Positions 36,183 through 44,550 of a DNA stretch of 55,652 nucleotides are shown here, in pieces. The notes beneath the pieces were generated by a model. The model saw only the letters and a program-made list of their open reading frames with translations. It was not told where the DNA came from and did no database searches. Source of the stretch: Deltaproteobacteria bacterium CG_4_9_14_3_um_filter_63_12. Its GTDB lineage: Bacteria > Myxococcota_A > Bradymonadia > UBA4248 > UM-FILTER-63-12. Each line of letters opens with the position of its first letter. Within the stretch, counting starts at the first letter, position 1. Made by a program: the position numbers and the translations under genes. The stretch covers positions 1 to 55,652 of the forward strand of contig PFUG01000632.1 of the NCBI GenBank assembly GCA_002789955.1, given 5' to 3'.

Positions 36183-36405
36183 TCACCACAACCCAATTTT
36201 GCAGGATGTTGACAGAGTCCACAGCCGAGCCCACAGCAACGGTCAGTCGACCGAAGCTCGCTCGGCCGCGAGGGCGCCCGAGATCACCCGGAGGTGAACG
36301 GTCGTTCCGCGAGAGAGGCCGCAACCCAATACATTATCGTCGCCTGCTGTGCAAGCGGCGATGAGCTGGGCGCCCATACGCGCCCCAAGCCGCAGACAGC
36401 AAACG

Positions 36406-36432
36406 AAAAAGCCGCTCAACGAGCGGCTTTTT
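36406..36432 (-). terminator. Rho-independent terminator after tRNA-Phe
   Basis: A-run, 7-bp GC stem (GCCGCTC / GAGCGGC), AAC loop and T-run; symmetric, so it can work in both directions. On the minus strand it lies directly downstream of the tRNA. Confidence 0.9.
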
Positions 36433-36434
36433 GA

Positions 36435-36507
36435 TGGCCAGGGACGGAATCGAACCGCCGACACGTGGATTTTCAGTCCACTGCTCTACCAACTGAGCTA
36501 CCTGGCC
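36435..36507 (-). tRNA. tRNA-Phe (anticodon GAA)
   Basis: 73-nt cloverleaf on the minus strand. Acceptor stem GGCCAGG pairs with CCTGGCC, discriminator A, no encoded CCA. D arm AGCTCAGTTGGTAGAGC, anticodon arm GTGGA-CTGAAAA-TCCAC with anticodon GAA, T arm GGCGG-TTCGATT-CCGTC (last pairs include G-T). Promoter upstream and terminator downstream are both visible. Confidence 0.97.
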
Positions 36508-36577
36508 CGATGCTCCACGACGCCCTTGGACACGTTCTGTGACATCTCCTTGGGGGTGCCAGCACCATGAGCAGGTG

Positions 36578-36605
36578 GTTATACGGACCGCAGAAAAACT
36601 GTCAA
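36578..36605 (-). promoter_or_regulatory. Sigma-70 promoter for tRNA-Phe
   Basis: Minus strand: perfect TTGACA (36605-36600), 16-base spacer, TATAAC (36583-36578), about 70 bases before the tRNA 5' end. Best-matching promoter in the window. Confidence 0.75.
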
Positions 36606-36647
36606 GCAAGAACCGACTGCGGCTCCAGAAAGCGCCGGAGGCTTCCA

Positions 36648-36680
36648 GGAGGGTTGCGCGCATCCTGCGCGCAACCCTCC
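36648..36680. repeat. Perfect 14-bp inverted repeat
   Basis: GGAGGGTTGCGCGC, 5-base loop ATCCT, then the exact reverse complement. It lies between the tRNA promoter (minus) and the FHA/protease gene (plus). No T-run follows on either side, so an intrinsic terminator is unlikely; role unknown. Confidence 0.85.
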
Positions 36681-36742
36681 GGGTTTGCACGACTCTCCGC
36701 CATCCATGGCTGCGAGTTCTCGCTCGGCGCGACGAGGTCCGC

Positions 36743-36771
36743 TTGTCCAGGGCCCTCCACATAGGTATTAC
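36743..36771 (+). promoter_or_regulatory. Possible promoter for the FHA/protease gene
   Basis: TTGTCC, 17-base spacer, TATTAC, about 85 bases before the ATG at 36855. Each box matches 4 of 6. Confidence 0.3.
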
Positions 36772-36854
36772 AATGGACCTCTGGCCTCCTCGCCAAGAGG
36801 TCATTTCCCGAACATCGGGGTTTTCCGGCGAGAGAGACGGCGTGCGAGGCTGCA

Positions 36855-38537
36855 ATGGACATCATTCGATTCGAAGTGAGTCATCTCGTCGGTAGCCTCG
36901 AGGGGAAGAAGAGCGAATTCGACCTCGCCGAAGGGGCGGCTTTGCTCGTCGGCCGGGAACCGCAATGCGAGCTCGCCTTCGACCCCTATGTCGACCTCGC
37001 GACCAGCGGTCGGCACGCCCGAATCACTCGGGTGGGCGCCGAGCTCTTCGTCGAAGACCTGGGGTCCTCGAACGGGACCTTCGTCGACGGGGCCGCGATT
37101 CATGGACGCTGCCGAATCGGCATGGGTTCGACCCTCGAGTTCGGGCAAGGCGGGCCGAAGTGCTTCGTCACGGCTGGCCCCGAGCTGCCCGAGGGGACGC
37201 CTGGTCATGGCAGGATTTCGGCAGCCACCGCGGCGATCGCAGGAGGAGTCAGCGACAGAGGGGTCGGAGCCAACACCGTTGCCTTGATGATCAATCAGGC
37301 GACGGCTCAGACCAGCCGCCGTTTCCTCGCCATCATCGGCGGGCTCACCTTGCTCCTCCTCGCTTGTGTCGGGGTGGTCGTGGTCTTGGCCGTCACCACG
37401 AAGGGGGCAAGCAAGGCCCAAGAAGAAGAGCTCGACAAGACGAAGGATGAGCTCGCGCAAGCGAAGGTGGACCTCTCCCAGTCCAGAACGCAGATGGAGA
37501 CCGCATTGGCGGAGGAGAGGATCCGCATCAACGCCAACAATCTCGCCAGCTCCCTCGAGCAGGAGCGAGTGTTCAGCGAGCAGATCGAGGCGGCCAGGAC
37601 TGAGGTTTCAGACACCATGCGGGCGGAATTCGAGGTGAAACAGCAGGAGCTCCTGTCGTCTCTCCTCTCGGTCGAGACCTCGCTCACCGAGAAGTACGGC
37701 CACGCCATGTATATGTTGACCTACTCCCCCGACGAGCGCGTCCTCACCGAGGTCCTCAAGGAAGTTCCGCCGGCCGACCGGCCCGGTTTCGACGAGGGCT
37801 TCTGCACCGCGTTCGCCATCACCGATGACGGCTGGTTGGCGACGAACGCACACTGCGTCGATGCCATCTTTGAGTTTCGCTACGAGCTCGGCCGCAAGGG
37901 GTTGCCCACCCAGTTCTACGCCAAGCGCAACGGAGATTCTCAGACCGCTTATCCGCTTCTCTCTGAGACCGCGACGACCCACCCTCGCCACACCCACGCC
38001 GCCAGCCCCGACATCGCCATCATCAAGATGGACCTCGCGGCGGTCGGGAAGGAGCACATCGACGCGGTCGTGCAGTTGGCGCCAAAAGACAGCATGAGCG
38101 CGCTCAGCGTCGGTCAGCCTATCTATACCCTCGGTTTCCCAGGGAAAGTGATGGACCCCTACCGCGTGAGCGCCGACTTCCGCGGCGGCAACATCGCACG
38201 GCTAACGGACTTCGACAGCTCGGATTCAGGCGCTCAGGCCAATCAGTTCGTCTGGCACACCGCGCTCATCAGCAAGGGGACCTCAGGGTCTCCCATGTTC
38301 GACAGGCTTGGACGGGTGGTGGCCGTCAACAACGGCACCATGAGCGCCGAACGGGTCGTGACCAGCGACGGCACCACGGAGAAGGTCTCCTTCATCTACT
38401 CTGCCGATGGTCTGAGCTTCGGGGTGCGTGCCGATCTCCTTTGGGAGCTGCTCGAATGGAAGGGCATCCACATCGCCCCTCAGCCCGCGCCCAGCCCATT
38501 GGTCGACCCGTCGAAGAAGTCAGAGCCAACCCTTTGA
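36855..38537 (+). CDS. FHA / transmembrane / coiled-coil / trypsin-like serine protease
   Basis: 560-aa single-pass membrane protein. Residues ~1-110: FHA phosphothreonine-binding domain (LLVGREPQCELAF, TSGRHARI, LGSSNGTFVDG). TM at ~157-178 (IIGGLTLLLLACVGVVVVLAV core). Residues ~185-290: long charged coiled coil. From ~300: trypsin/HtrA-like protease with His333 (TNAHCV), Asp386 (DIAIIKMD) and Ser477 (GTSGSP), all in order. The topology implied is cytoplasmic FHA and periplasmic protease, so phosphorylation inside could be linked to proteolysis outside. That idea is inference. A plausible upstream kinase is encoded at 49.6 kb. ATG 36855 has GCGAGG upstream. No PDZ domain seen. Confidence 0.9.
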   Translation: MDIIRFEVSHLVGSLEGKKSEFDLAEGAALLVGREPQCELAFDPYVDLATSGRHARITRVGAELFVEDLGSSNGTFVDGAAIHGRCRIGMGSTLEFGQGGPKCFVTAGPELPEGTPGHGRISAATAAIAGGVSDRGVGANTVALMINQATAQTSRRFLAIIGGLTLLLLACVGVVVVLAVTTKGASKAQEEELDKTKDELAQAKVDLSQSRTQMETALAEERIRINANNLASSLEQERVFSEQIEAARTEVSDTMRAEFEVKQQELLSSLLSVETSLTEKYGHAMYMLTYSPDERVLTEVLKEVPPADRPGFDEGFCTAFAITDDGWLATNAHCVDAIFEFRYELGRKGLPTQFYAKRNGDSQTAYPLLSETATTHPRHTHAASPDIAIIKMDLAAVGKEHIDAVVQLAPKDSMSALSVGQPIYTLGFPGKVMDPYRVSADFRGGNIARLTDFDSSDSGAQANQFVWHTALISKGTSGSPMFDRLGRVVAVNNGTMSAERVVTSDGTTEKVSFIYSADGLSFGVRADLLWELLEWKGIHIAPQPAPSPLVDPSKKSEPTL

Positions 38538-38734
38538 CCGGCATGGCTCACGTGAGGCGTCGATGCCACAGGCCCACTGGGGCTTCGAAGCCACAGGCGG
38601 ACACAGAAGCCACAAGCACGCCCCAGTGCTTTCGTGTCATACTGTCGAATGGCTCCGTGGCACATCTCTTGAACAACACGGCCGACACGAAACTCCTCAT
38701 GCGATGAGGGACCTTGGTCGACGGAGGATCAATC

Positions 38735-40411
38735 ATGAAGACAAGTTTGCTCATTCTCTCGATGGCAGCCGCGCTGGCGATGTTCGCAGGAGGGTGCGGG
38801 TCCACTGGCGGCGAGACCACGAATGCGGGTGACACGAGCGACACCAACGACACCACGACTTTGCCGCCGGGCGCCTGCAACAATGACAATCAGTGCACGG
38901 GTACCGGCGAGCGTTGCATGAGCGACGGGACTGGGTCCGAGTACTTCACGTGTGGCGTGCCCAACGTTGGGGGTAAGGAGATCGACGAGCCGTGCGCCGC
39001 GAACTCCGAGTGCTTGCTCAACAGCTGCAAATCCGGCTTCTGCGCAGGCCCGGACACCAACCCCGATGGAATCATCGTCGGCACAGGCGGGAACTGCAGT
39101 TGGGTCGACGAGCCCGACGCTTGTATGTCTTGGAAGTGCTTCTATGAGGCCGGCAAGACGATCTGCCGCCACAACGCCCAGGCGATCCCGAACGGCAACG
39201 TCGAGTGGACCTGCGTCGACGACAGCGGCCAGACGGTCTGCTTGTACACTGGCACTGGCGTTCCCGGCAGCGGCGAAGTCCCCAACACGGATCCGAGCTG
39301 GATGTGTCAGTATTCGGACGCCACTGACACGACCACCTGCATCAACACCGCCGACATGCCGGACTCCAACCCAGGTTGGGTCTGTGCGTTCCCCGAAGAC
39401 GGCGGCGGCGGCGTGAAGGTGTGTGAGCGCTTGGGCGGCGGTCCGACCAACCCCAACTGCGACGTCGGCAACATCGAAGGCTATGCTTGCACGCCCAGCC
39501 AAGACGCGGTCTCCGGCGCCACCGTGACCCTCGACTACACCGACTGCGACGGCAACCCCGCTCACCTGTCCATCGAGAGCGACGCGCTGGGCTACTTCGT
39601 CATCCCCAACATCCCCGTCGGCACCTGGACGCTCGACGTCTCCAAGGGTCCCTACGAGCGCACCGAAGACGTCACCGTCGCCGCCGGCCAGACCACGTCC
39701 TTCACCGACGGCTCCCCTCGCCTCTGCTTCGACCCCAGCGAGACGCGCATCGCGGTCGTCGGCGGCGCCTACGACTCGATCGGCGCGGTGCTGACCGAGC
39801 TCGGCTTCAACTACGACTTCTACGCCGGGACGACGAACTGGGACGGTTGGGAGTTCCTCATGGACGCCGCCGCTCTGGACACCTACGACATCGTCTTCAT
39901 CAACTGCGGAGTGCATCCTGAGGCCAACTACGTCGCCTACATGAACGACCTGCAGACCATCGGCGCGAACCTGCGTAACTTCGTCGACGCCGGTCACTAC
40001 ATCTACGCGTCGGACTGGGCTTACTACTTCGTCGAGGCCGCCTTCCCCGACAAGATCGACTTCCGCGGACAGGACCTGACCCCCATGGATGTGCTCGTCG
40101 GCGAGCGCGGCATCCACGCGGTGGCTGTGACCAACGTCGAGCTGCAGGCCTACACGGGCATCAACGCCACGACCATCGATCTCAACCTGCCACAGTGGGC
40201 GGTGGTGTCGGGAGTGGCGGCGGACGTGACCACCTACCTACGCGGCGACGCCAAGATCGTCAGCGGTGGCGGCGGCGGAGTCGACCCCAACGTCCCCTTC
40301 CTCGTCGACTTCCGCTCTGGTTCGGGTTCCGTGGCCTACACGTCCTATCACATCCATCAAAACGAAGCGGTCAATGACTTCTTCGCCTTCATCGCCATGA
40401 ACTTCAAATAG
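38735..40411 (+). CDS. Cys-rich lipoprotein with carboxypeptidase-regulatory-like domain
   Basis: 558-aa surface lipoprotein, function unknown. ATG 38735 follows GGAGGATC. Signal peptide with hydrophobic LLILSMAAALAMF and lipobox AGGC, then a Thr/Asp/Asn-rich linker. Residues ~45-250 are Cys-rich (CNNDNQCTGTGERC, CAANSECLLNSCKSGFC, and repeated WxCxxxxxxxxxC units). Residues ~255-335 form a carboxypeptidase-regulatory-like beta-sandwich (VSGATVTLDYTDCDG, LGYFVIPNIPVGTWTLDV). The C-terminal ~220 residues form an alpha/beta domain (TRIAVVGGAYDSIGAVLTEL, YDIVFINCGVHPE) with a look of ThuA or class-I glutamine amidotransferase-like folds, but no catalytic triad is evident. Confidence 0.82.
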   Translation: MKTSLLILSMAAALAMFAGGCGSTGGETTNAGDTSDTNDTTTLPPGACNNDNQCTGTGERCMSDGTGSEYFTCGVPNVGGKEIDEPCAANSECLLNSCKSGFCAGPDTNPDGIIVGTGGNCSWVDEPDACMSWKCFYEAGKTICRHNAQAIPNGNVEWTCVDDSGQTVCLYTGTGVPGSGEVPNTDPSWMCQYSDATDTTTCINTADMPDSNPGWVCAFPEDGGGGVKVCERLGGGPTNPNCDVGNIEGYACTPSQDAVSGATVTLDYTDCDGNPAHLSIESDALGYFVIPNIPVGTWTLDVSKGPYERTEDVTVAAGQTTSFTDGSPRLCFDPSETRIAVVGGAYDSIGAVLTELGFNYDFYAGTTNWDGWEFLMDAAALDTYDIVFINCGVHPEANYVAYMNDLQTIGANLRNFVDAGHYIYASDWAYYFVEAAFPDKIDFRGQDLTPMDVLVGERGIHAVAVTNVELQAYTGINATTIDLNLPQWAVVSGVAADVTTYLRGDAKIVSGGGGGVDPNVPFLVDFRSGSGSVAYTSYHIHQNEAVNDFFAFIAMNFK

Positions 40412-40724
40412 CGCTGTTGGTGGACAGGCCGATGTCGTCCTGTCTCCTTCATGAGGTCGGCTGTGCCGGCCCTCATCGCCCGCGAAGACCGAGGATTCTC
40501 CTCGGTCTTCGTGGTTTCGGGGGGACCTCGGCCGAGGTCCGTTCTCTGTACCCATTGCCTTAGTCGGTTGGGCCGTCTAGATCACGAGTGATGATTCCGG
40601 CAGTCCCAGCGCGACAGCCGACGTTCCCGCGCTCTTTGGATTGTATTGCCTCGGCAAGTCGACCCATCAAGAGCGCCCTTGTGGCGCACGCAAAGGACTC
40701 GAAAACCATGAGACAGGGGCACTC
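40412..40724. other. 313-bp gap between two lipoprotein genes
   Basis: Contains the 13-bp terminator-like hairpin near its start. No gene or clear promoter seen in the rest. Confidence 0.5.
40483..40511. terminator. Strong hairpin, possible terminator
   Basis: Perfect 13-bp stem CGAAGACCGAGGA / TCCTCGGTCTTCG with TTC loop, 72 bases after the lipoprotein stop. The following bases TGGTTTCGG give only a weak T-run, so termination is likely but not certain. Confidence 0.6.
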
Positions 40725-41444
40725 GTGAGGAGCACTCTCACCCTACTCACCTCAGCACTCTTCCTGTCGAGCCTGACGGCATGCACAGCGCTCGACGCGA
40801 ACTTCGTAGCGGACGGCGACAAGCCGCTCTACTACACTTGTACGTTGGACGGCGACGAGTGCGCCCCAGGTTTCACCTGTTCTGCCGCGGAGCTCGTGAC
40901 ACTGAAGGAGGAGAACAGTTGGGAGCGCTATCGCCTCTGCCTGCCCGAGGCCGCGGTTGCACCTCCGGGCTGCGGCGTTTTGGAAGATCGCGGCGGAACC
41001 TGTCAGTTTGCGTTCGGCTGCGTCGAGGGAACGGTGCCCGTCGCCAACGACATCATGGGATGCCCACTGGGCTTTGCCAGAAGCACCGACGATCCAGAGA
41101 CCTGCGAGCTCAGCGACTGCGGTGATGCCGCCTTTGGCGGGCTGGTTGGATTTCAAAACGGTCGTGAGGCTTGTGTCACCAGCACGAGCGAAGCTGGCCC
41201 CTACAAAGGGGCGCCGAGCGTGCGAGTGTATTGCGCGCTGGGAGCCGACAAAGTCTGTCCTGCAGGTTGGACGCTGGCCGCTCCGCCTGAAGCCTGTCGC
41301 CCAGACCTCGACACGGAATACTGCAATCTACTCGCTACAGCCCCAAGCTGGACGCCAGAAGCGACCGAGCGCGTCTCTGCTGGCAGCTTTACCGTGATCG
41401 TACCCTATGGGTCGGCGCAGAGTTGTCGACCTGTCCCTCAGTGA
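40725..41444 (+). CDS. Cys-rich lipoprotein
   Basis: 239 aa, family not recognised. GTG 40725 is chosen because it gives a compact signal peptide (STLTLLTSALFLSS) with canonical lipobox LTAC. A nearby ATG at 40708 is out of frame and hits a stop at once. The mature protein has many Cys in CTLDGDECAPGFTC, CGVLEDRGGTCQFAFGC and CELSDCGDA patterns, suggesting disulfide-bonded surface modules. Ribosome-binding site is weak (AGGGG). It lies alone between a hairpin and the polytopic TPR protein. Confidence 0.75.
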   Translation: MRSTLTLLTSALFLSSLTACTALDANFVADGDKPLYYTCTLDGDECAPGFTCSAAELVTLKEENSWERYRLCLPEAAVAPPGCGVLEDRGGTCQFAFGCVEGTVPVANDIMGCPLGFARSTDDPETCELSDCGDAAFGGLVGFQNGREACVTSTSEAGPYKGAPSVRVYCALGADKVCPAGWTLAAPPEACRPDLDTEYCNLLATAPSWTPEATERVSAGSFTVIVPYGSAQSCRPVPQ

Positions 41445-41558
41445 CACACTCTCTCGGCCTGGCTCGAGCAGAGGTCAGCGAGGCCAATGGCGGCCGGTTC
41501 ATGGTCGTTCGGGTATCAATCTCTCCAACACTGCGGTTTTTTTCCGCAAGAGGTTCCT

Positions 41559-43694
41559 ATGAGTGAACCCCAGATTCCCAAAGGCCCCATCCTTGGCGCC
41601 GAGGGCGTTCTTGCCCTCCTCCTCGTCGCTGCGTTGCCGGCGACGCAGAGCTCGGCGTTCACGCGCGCGCTCCTGCTCCCCGAGGTTGTCTTGGGGGTCA
41701 TCGGCAGCGCGGTGCTCCTGTTGTGGGGGTTGCAGTTTGCGCGTCGGCGCGTCGAACGAATCCGCGGCGCCGGGGTCATCTTGACTCTCTGGGCTTTGGT
41801 CGCGGTTTCGGTCGTCAGCGGCTTCTCGGTGGGATGGCAAAACGACACGGTGCTGGCGTTGTCTCGGTGGATCGCGTTGGCCGCGGTCGCGACGGCGGTC
41901 GTCGCGCCGAGCGGTCGTCGCATCAGCCTCAGGGCCATCGCGCTGGCCGTCTCCTCCGGTCTCCTCGTGGCCGGCTGCATAGAGGTCTACGAGCTCTTCC
42001 GGGCCCACAACGAGGACGTGCTCCAGACGTTCTTTGTCTCCCAGCCATGGCTGCTCTTCGACCGTGCGACCTACGCCGCGCTGGCCGCTCCGCTCTGTGT
42101 GACCACGGCGCTGCGCTACTCGGGCACGGCACGTTGGGTCTCTGCAATCGGCGCGCTCTGCGCCGCCATGCTCATCGGTCTCGCTTCGACCTGGGAGATC
42201 GACGTGGCCCTGCTCGTCGGCACGTCACTCGTGGTCGTGCTGTTTTTGGTCTGGCGCAGGCCCATGGGGACGCTCACTCGAGTTGGCCTGGGTTTTGTCG
42301 TGGTCGGCGCCCTCATCGTGGTGGCGAGCTTCGTGCGGACCCCCGAGCAGGCCCCCGTCCCGCGCGGTCCTGCGAGTCAGCAGGCGAGCGCCAAGCTCGA
42401 GCAACACAGGGAGTTCATCGATCCGACCGAAGGTCTGGTCGCTCAAGTTGCGGAGATCCCACAGGGCACTGGCGCCCAAGAATTCCTCGTGAACAGCGGC
42501 TTGGCGGCCCTCGCCGACCGGCCGATCTTCGGCGTGGGCGTCGGCGGCGCGGACGAGGCCCTCGAGACCTATCCCAGCCACTCCTCGCCCTACATGAAGG
42601 CGTTGCGAGGCGTGGTTCCGCGCTTCAAGGGATTCCACAGCGGGATGCTCAATCTGGGCGTCGAGCTGGGGCTTGTCGGGCTGGCATTCTTGCTGGCGTT
42701 CCTGGGCATCGTCGTGGCTCAGACCATCCGGACCATCGGCGCCAGTCCGAAGGACGACCTCGACCTCGAGTACTCCCATTGGGGAATCTCCGCCTCATTC
42801 GCCGTCGGTCTGGTGTTGTTCATTCTGACGCCGCTCGAATCGCTGCCCTCTGGGTTTGCGCTCTTCGGCATCGTCATTGGTGGGCAGATCGCCCTGGCGC
42901 ACTCCAACCTGGGGGATCGCTTCATGCTGCGCGAGCTCGACCTGACCCAGGCGGGGGCGCAGCGGGTCGGGCTGCTCGTCGGCATCTCTTTATTGGTCGC
43001 GGCCTTCGCGGTGTCGTTCTCGCTGGTCCAGTTCACCACCGCGAACTACTACAAACAGTGGGGCAACCTCCACTACGCGCGCAGCGCCCCCGAGCATCGC
43101 AAAGCCGCCATCGAGCGCTACGAGCAGGCCCTGCATTACGCGCCGAAGGATTCGGAGTCTTTGGCGATGCTCGGGTACCTCCACCTCAACGCCAACCAGC
43201 CCTTCGATGCCCGCGACCGCTTCGATGAGGCGCTAGCCCTGCGCCCGAACAACGTTTCGTACCTCTTGGGACGCGCCTCGGCGGAGCAGAGCGCGCGCAG
43301 GTACGAGCAGGCGGTCCTCGAGCTGCAGAAGATCCTCGACCTTCAGCCCAACCTGATCGAGGCGCAGCTCCGTTTGGCGCAGGTTGTCCGCGCTCAAGGG
43401 GACTCGCTCCGAGCCCTGATTTTGCTGAAAGCCGCGCTCGAACTGCAGCCTCCGACCGAATGGGAGGCGGAGATTCACAAGGAGCTTGCAGACACCCACC
43501 TGCGCGATGGGCGCTTGCCACTTGCGGAGCGAGAGCTCAACGAGGCGGCTCGACTCGCGGGACCCAAGGGGATGTACCTCGGCCTGACCAACCTCTACGA
43601 GAGGCTCGATTACGCCAAGGAACGAGCGAAGAAAGCAGAGTCCGGTGAGAAGAGAGGGGCGCCCACAGCTCCCGTCGACGAACACGAGCATTAG
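41559..43694 (+). CDS. O-antigen ligase/polymerase-like membrane protein with C-terminal TPRs
   Basis: 711 aa. Residues ~10-500 contain about eleven to twelve hydrophobic helices and a large loop (~270-375). The segment HSGMLNLGVELGLVGLAFLL matches the His-x-x-(Leu)...Glu-Leu-Gly-x-x-Gly motif of Wzy/WaaL-type polymerases and ligases. Residues ~510-700 are TPRs (KAAIERYEQALHYAPKDSES, YEQAVLELQKILDLQPNLIE). Such Wzy_C/TPR fusions are usually bactoprenol-linked glycan ligases, or protein O-glycosylation enzymes, at the periplasmic face. Acceptor is unknown; no glycosyltransferase cluster is adjacent. ATG 41559 has AGAGG upstream; the longer frame from 41487 has no coding character. Confidence 0.82.
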   Translation: MSEPQIPKGPILGAEGVLALLLVAALPATQSSAFTRALLLPEVVLGVIGSAVLLLWGLQFARRRVERIRGAGVILTLWALVAVSVVSGFSVGWQNDTVLALSRWIALAAVATAVVAPSGRRISLRAIALAVSSGLLVAGCIEVYELFRAHNEDVLQTFFVSQPWLLFDRATYAALAAPLCVTTALRYSGTARWVSAIGALCAAMLIGLASTWEIDVALLVGTSLVVVLFLVWRRPMGTLTRVGLGFVVVGALIVVASFVRTPEQAPVPRGPASQQASAKLEQHREFIDPTEGLVAQVAEIPQGTGAQEFLVNSGLAALADRPIFGVGVGGADEALETYPSHSSPYMKALRGVVPRFKGFHSGMLNLGVELGLVGLAFLLAFLGIVVAQTIRTIGASPKDDLDLEYSHWGISASFAVGLVLFILTPLESLPSGFALFGIVIGGQIALAHSNLGDRFMLRELDLTQAGAQRVGLLVGISLLVAAFAVSFSLVQFTTANYYKQWGNLHYARSAPEHRKAAIERYEQALHYAPKDSESLAMLGYLHLNANQPFDARDRFDEALALRPNNVSYLLGRASAEQSARRYEQAVLELQKILDLQPNLIEAQLRLAQVVRAQGDSLRALILLKAALELQPPTEWEAEIHKELADTHLRDGRLPLAERELNEAARLAGPKGMYLGLTNLYERLDYAKERAKKAESGEKRGAPTAPVDEHEH

Positions 43695-43709
43695 GTTTGC
43701 GGCCCGCGG

Positions 43710-44255
43710 ATGCGTTACTCCATAGAAGAGAAAGACCAGGTCCTCACCATTCGTCAGACCCTTACTGGGCGGCTGCTCAGCGGGTTGGCGACGTTTGGCT
43801 TTGGGTTGGGCGCCAGCGTCGTCATGCTCGTGGTGTTCTACCTTCCAGACTACGTGGGCGACTACTCCCAGCGCGAGGGCTCCAGCACCTTCTTCGCGTT
43901 CTACATCGTAGGGACGGCCCTGCTGATCGCGGCGATCGCTGGGATCATGCAGGCGCTCAGCCGCTCGACCTGGAGAATCGACAAGGGGAAAGGCGAGCTG
44001 CATTGGGTCTCCAAGACCGCCTCGGGGCGCCTGCTGGACGACCGGTTGCCGCTCGAGCATGTGAAAGCGGTCGAGCTCGTTCGCAGGAAGAGCTGGGCCG
44101 GCTCACACGAGGTGCTCTTTCGCTTCGACAACGGCACCGATGTGACGCTGGCTTCGGGGCGACTAGGGCTGGCCGAGCTCGAAGCGCTCCAAGAGCGCGC
44201 CAGCCAAGCCTTGCTGGCCGAGTGCGAACCGCGGAAAGGCTCGAAGAAGAAGTGA
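43710..44255 (+). CDS. Small membrane protein, PH-like cytoplasmic domain
   Basis: 181 aa, two TM helices (~22-45 and ~66-85) followed by a beta-rich soluble part. The layout, an N-terminal strand pair RYSIEEKDQVLTIRQTL, a hairpin of TMs, then WRIDKGKGELHWVSKT and RLPLEHVKAVELV, resembles bacterial PH-domain membrane proteins. Function unknown. It starts 15 bp after the O-antigen-ligase-like gene, so co-transcription is likely, although no strong ribosome-binding site precedes ATG 43710. Confidence 0.75.
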   Translation: MRYSIEEKDQVLTIRQTLTGRLLSGLATFGFGLGASVVMLVVFYLPDYVGDYSQREGSSTFFAFYIVGTALLIAAIAGIMQALSRSTWRIDKGKGELHWVSKTASGRLLDDRLPLEHVKAVELVRRKSWAGSHEVLFRFDNGTDVTLASGRLGLAELEALQERASQALLAECEPRKGSKKK

Positions 44256-44550
44256 GCAAGGCGCAGGGAACGCGCGGAACAAATCGGTGTCTGGAGGGTG
44301 TTGGCCGCAGCGGTTGTTCGGGTCCGCGACTCCACTCGTCCGAGCGGAGCGGGTTGCGCGGTTCCAGCAAGAGCGATGACAATAGGGCGCTTCTCTGTGC
44401 CGATCCCGGACCTCATTGCGGCGGACCACGAGGTTTCTGCTGACCGACTTTGGTGAGCGCCGCTGAGCGAGACGCGCCAGCGCAGGCATCCCAAGTGAAC
44501 CGCAGGCGAGGGCTCATTCTTGTGACAACGCATCCAATTTGGGCTGCTCG

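Larger units (their letters stand above)
36508..36854. other. 347-bp divergent region between tRNA-Phe and the FHA/protease gene
   Basis: Holds the tRNA promoter, a 14-bp perfect hairpin at 36648-36680 and a possible plus-strand promoter at 36743-36771. No gene seen. Confidence 0.6.

Noticed and set aside
38575-38628. Repeated GCCACA words and a CACTGGGGC/GCCCCAGTG pair before the lipoprotein gene, considered as a CRISPR fragment or terminator
   Set aside because: Copies are short, imperfect and irregularly spaced; the inverted pair has a very long loop.
38729-40117. 462-codon minus-strand frame opposite the Cys-rich lipoprotein
   Set aside because: Low-complexity Val/Gly/Asp composition. 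The plus-strand frame has a signal peptide, ribosome-binding site and domains.
41723-43228. 501-codon plus-strand frame within the O-antigen-ligase-like gene
   Set aside because: Arg/Gly-rich out-of-frame reading of the membrane-protein gene.
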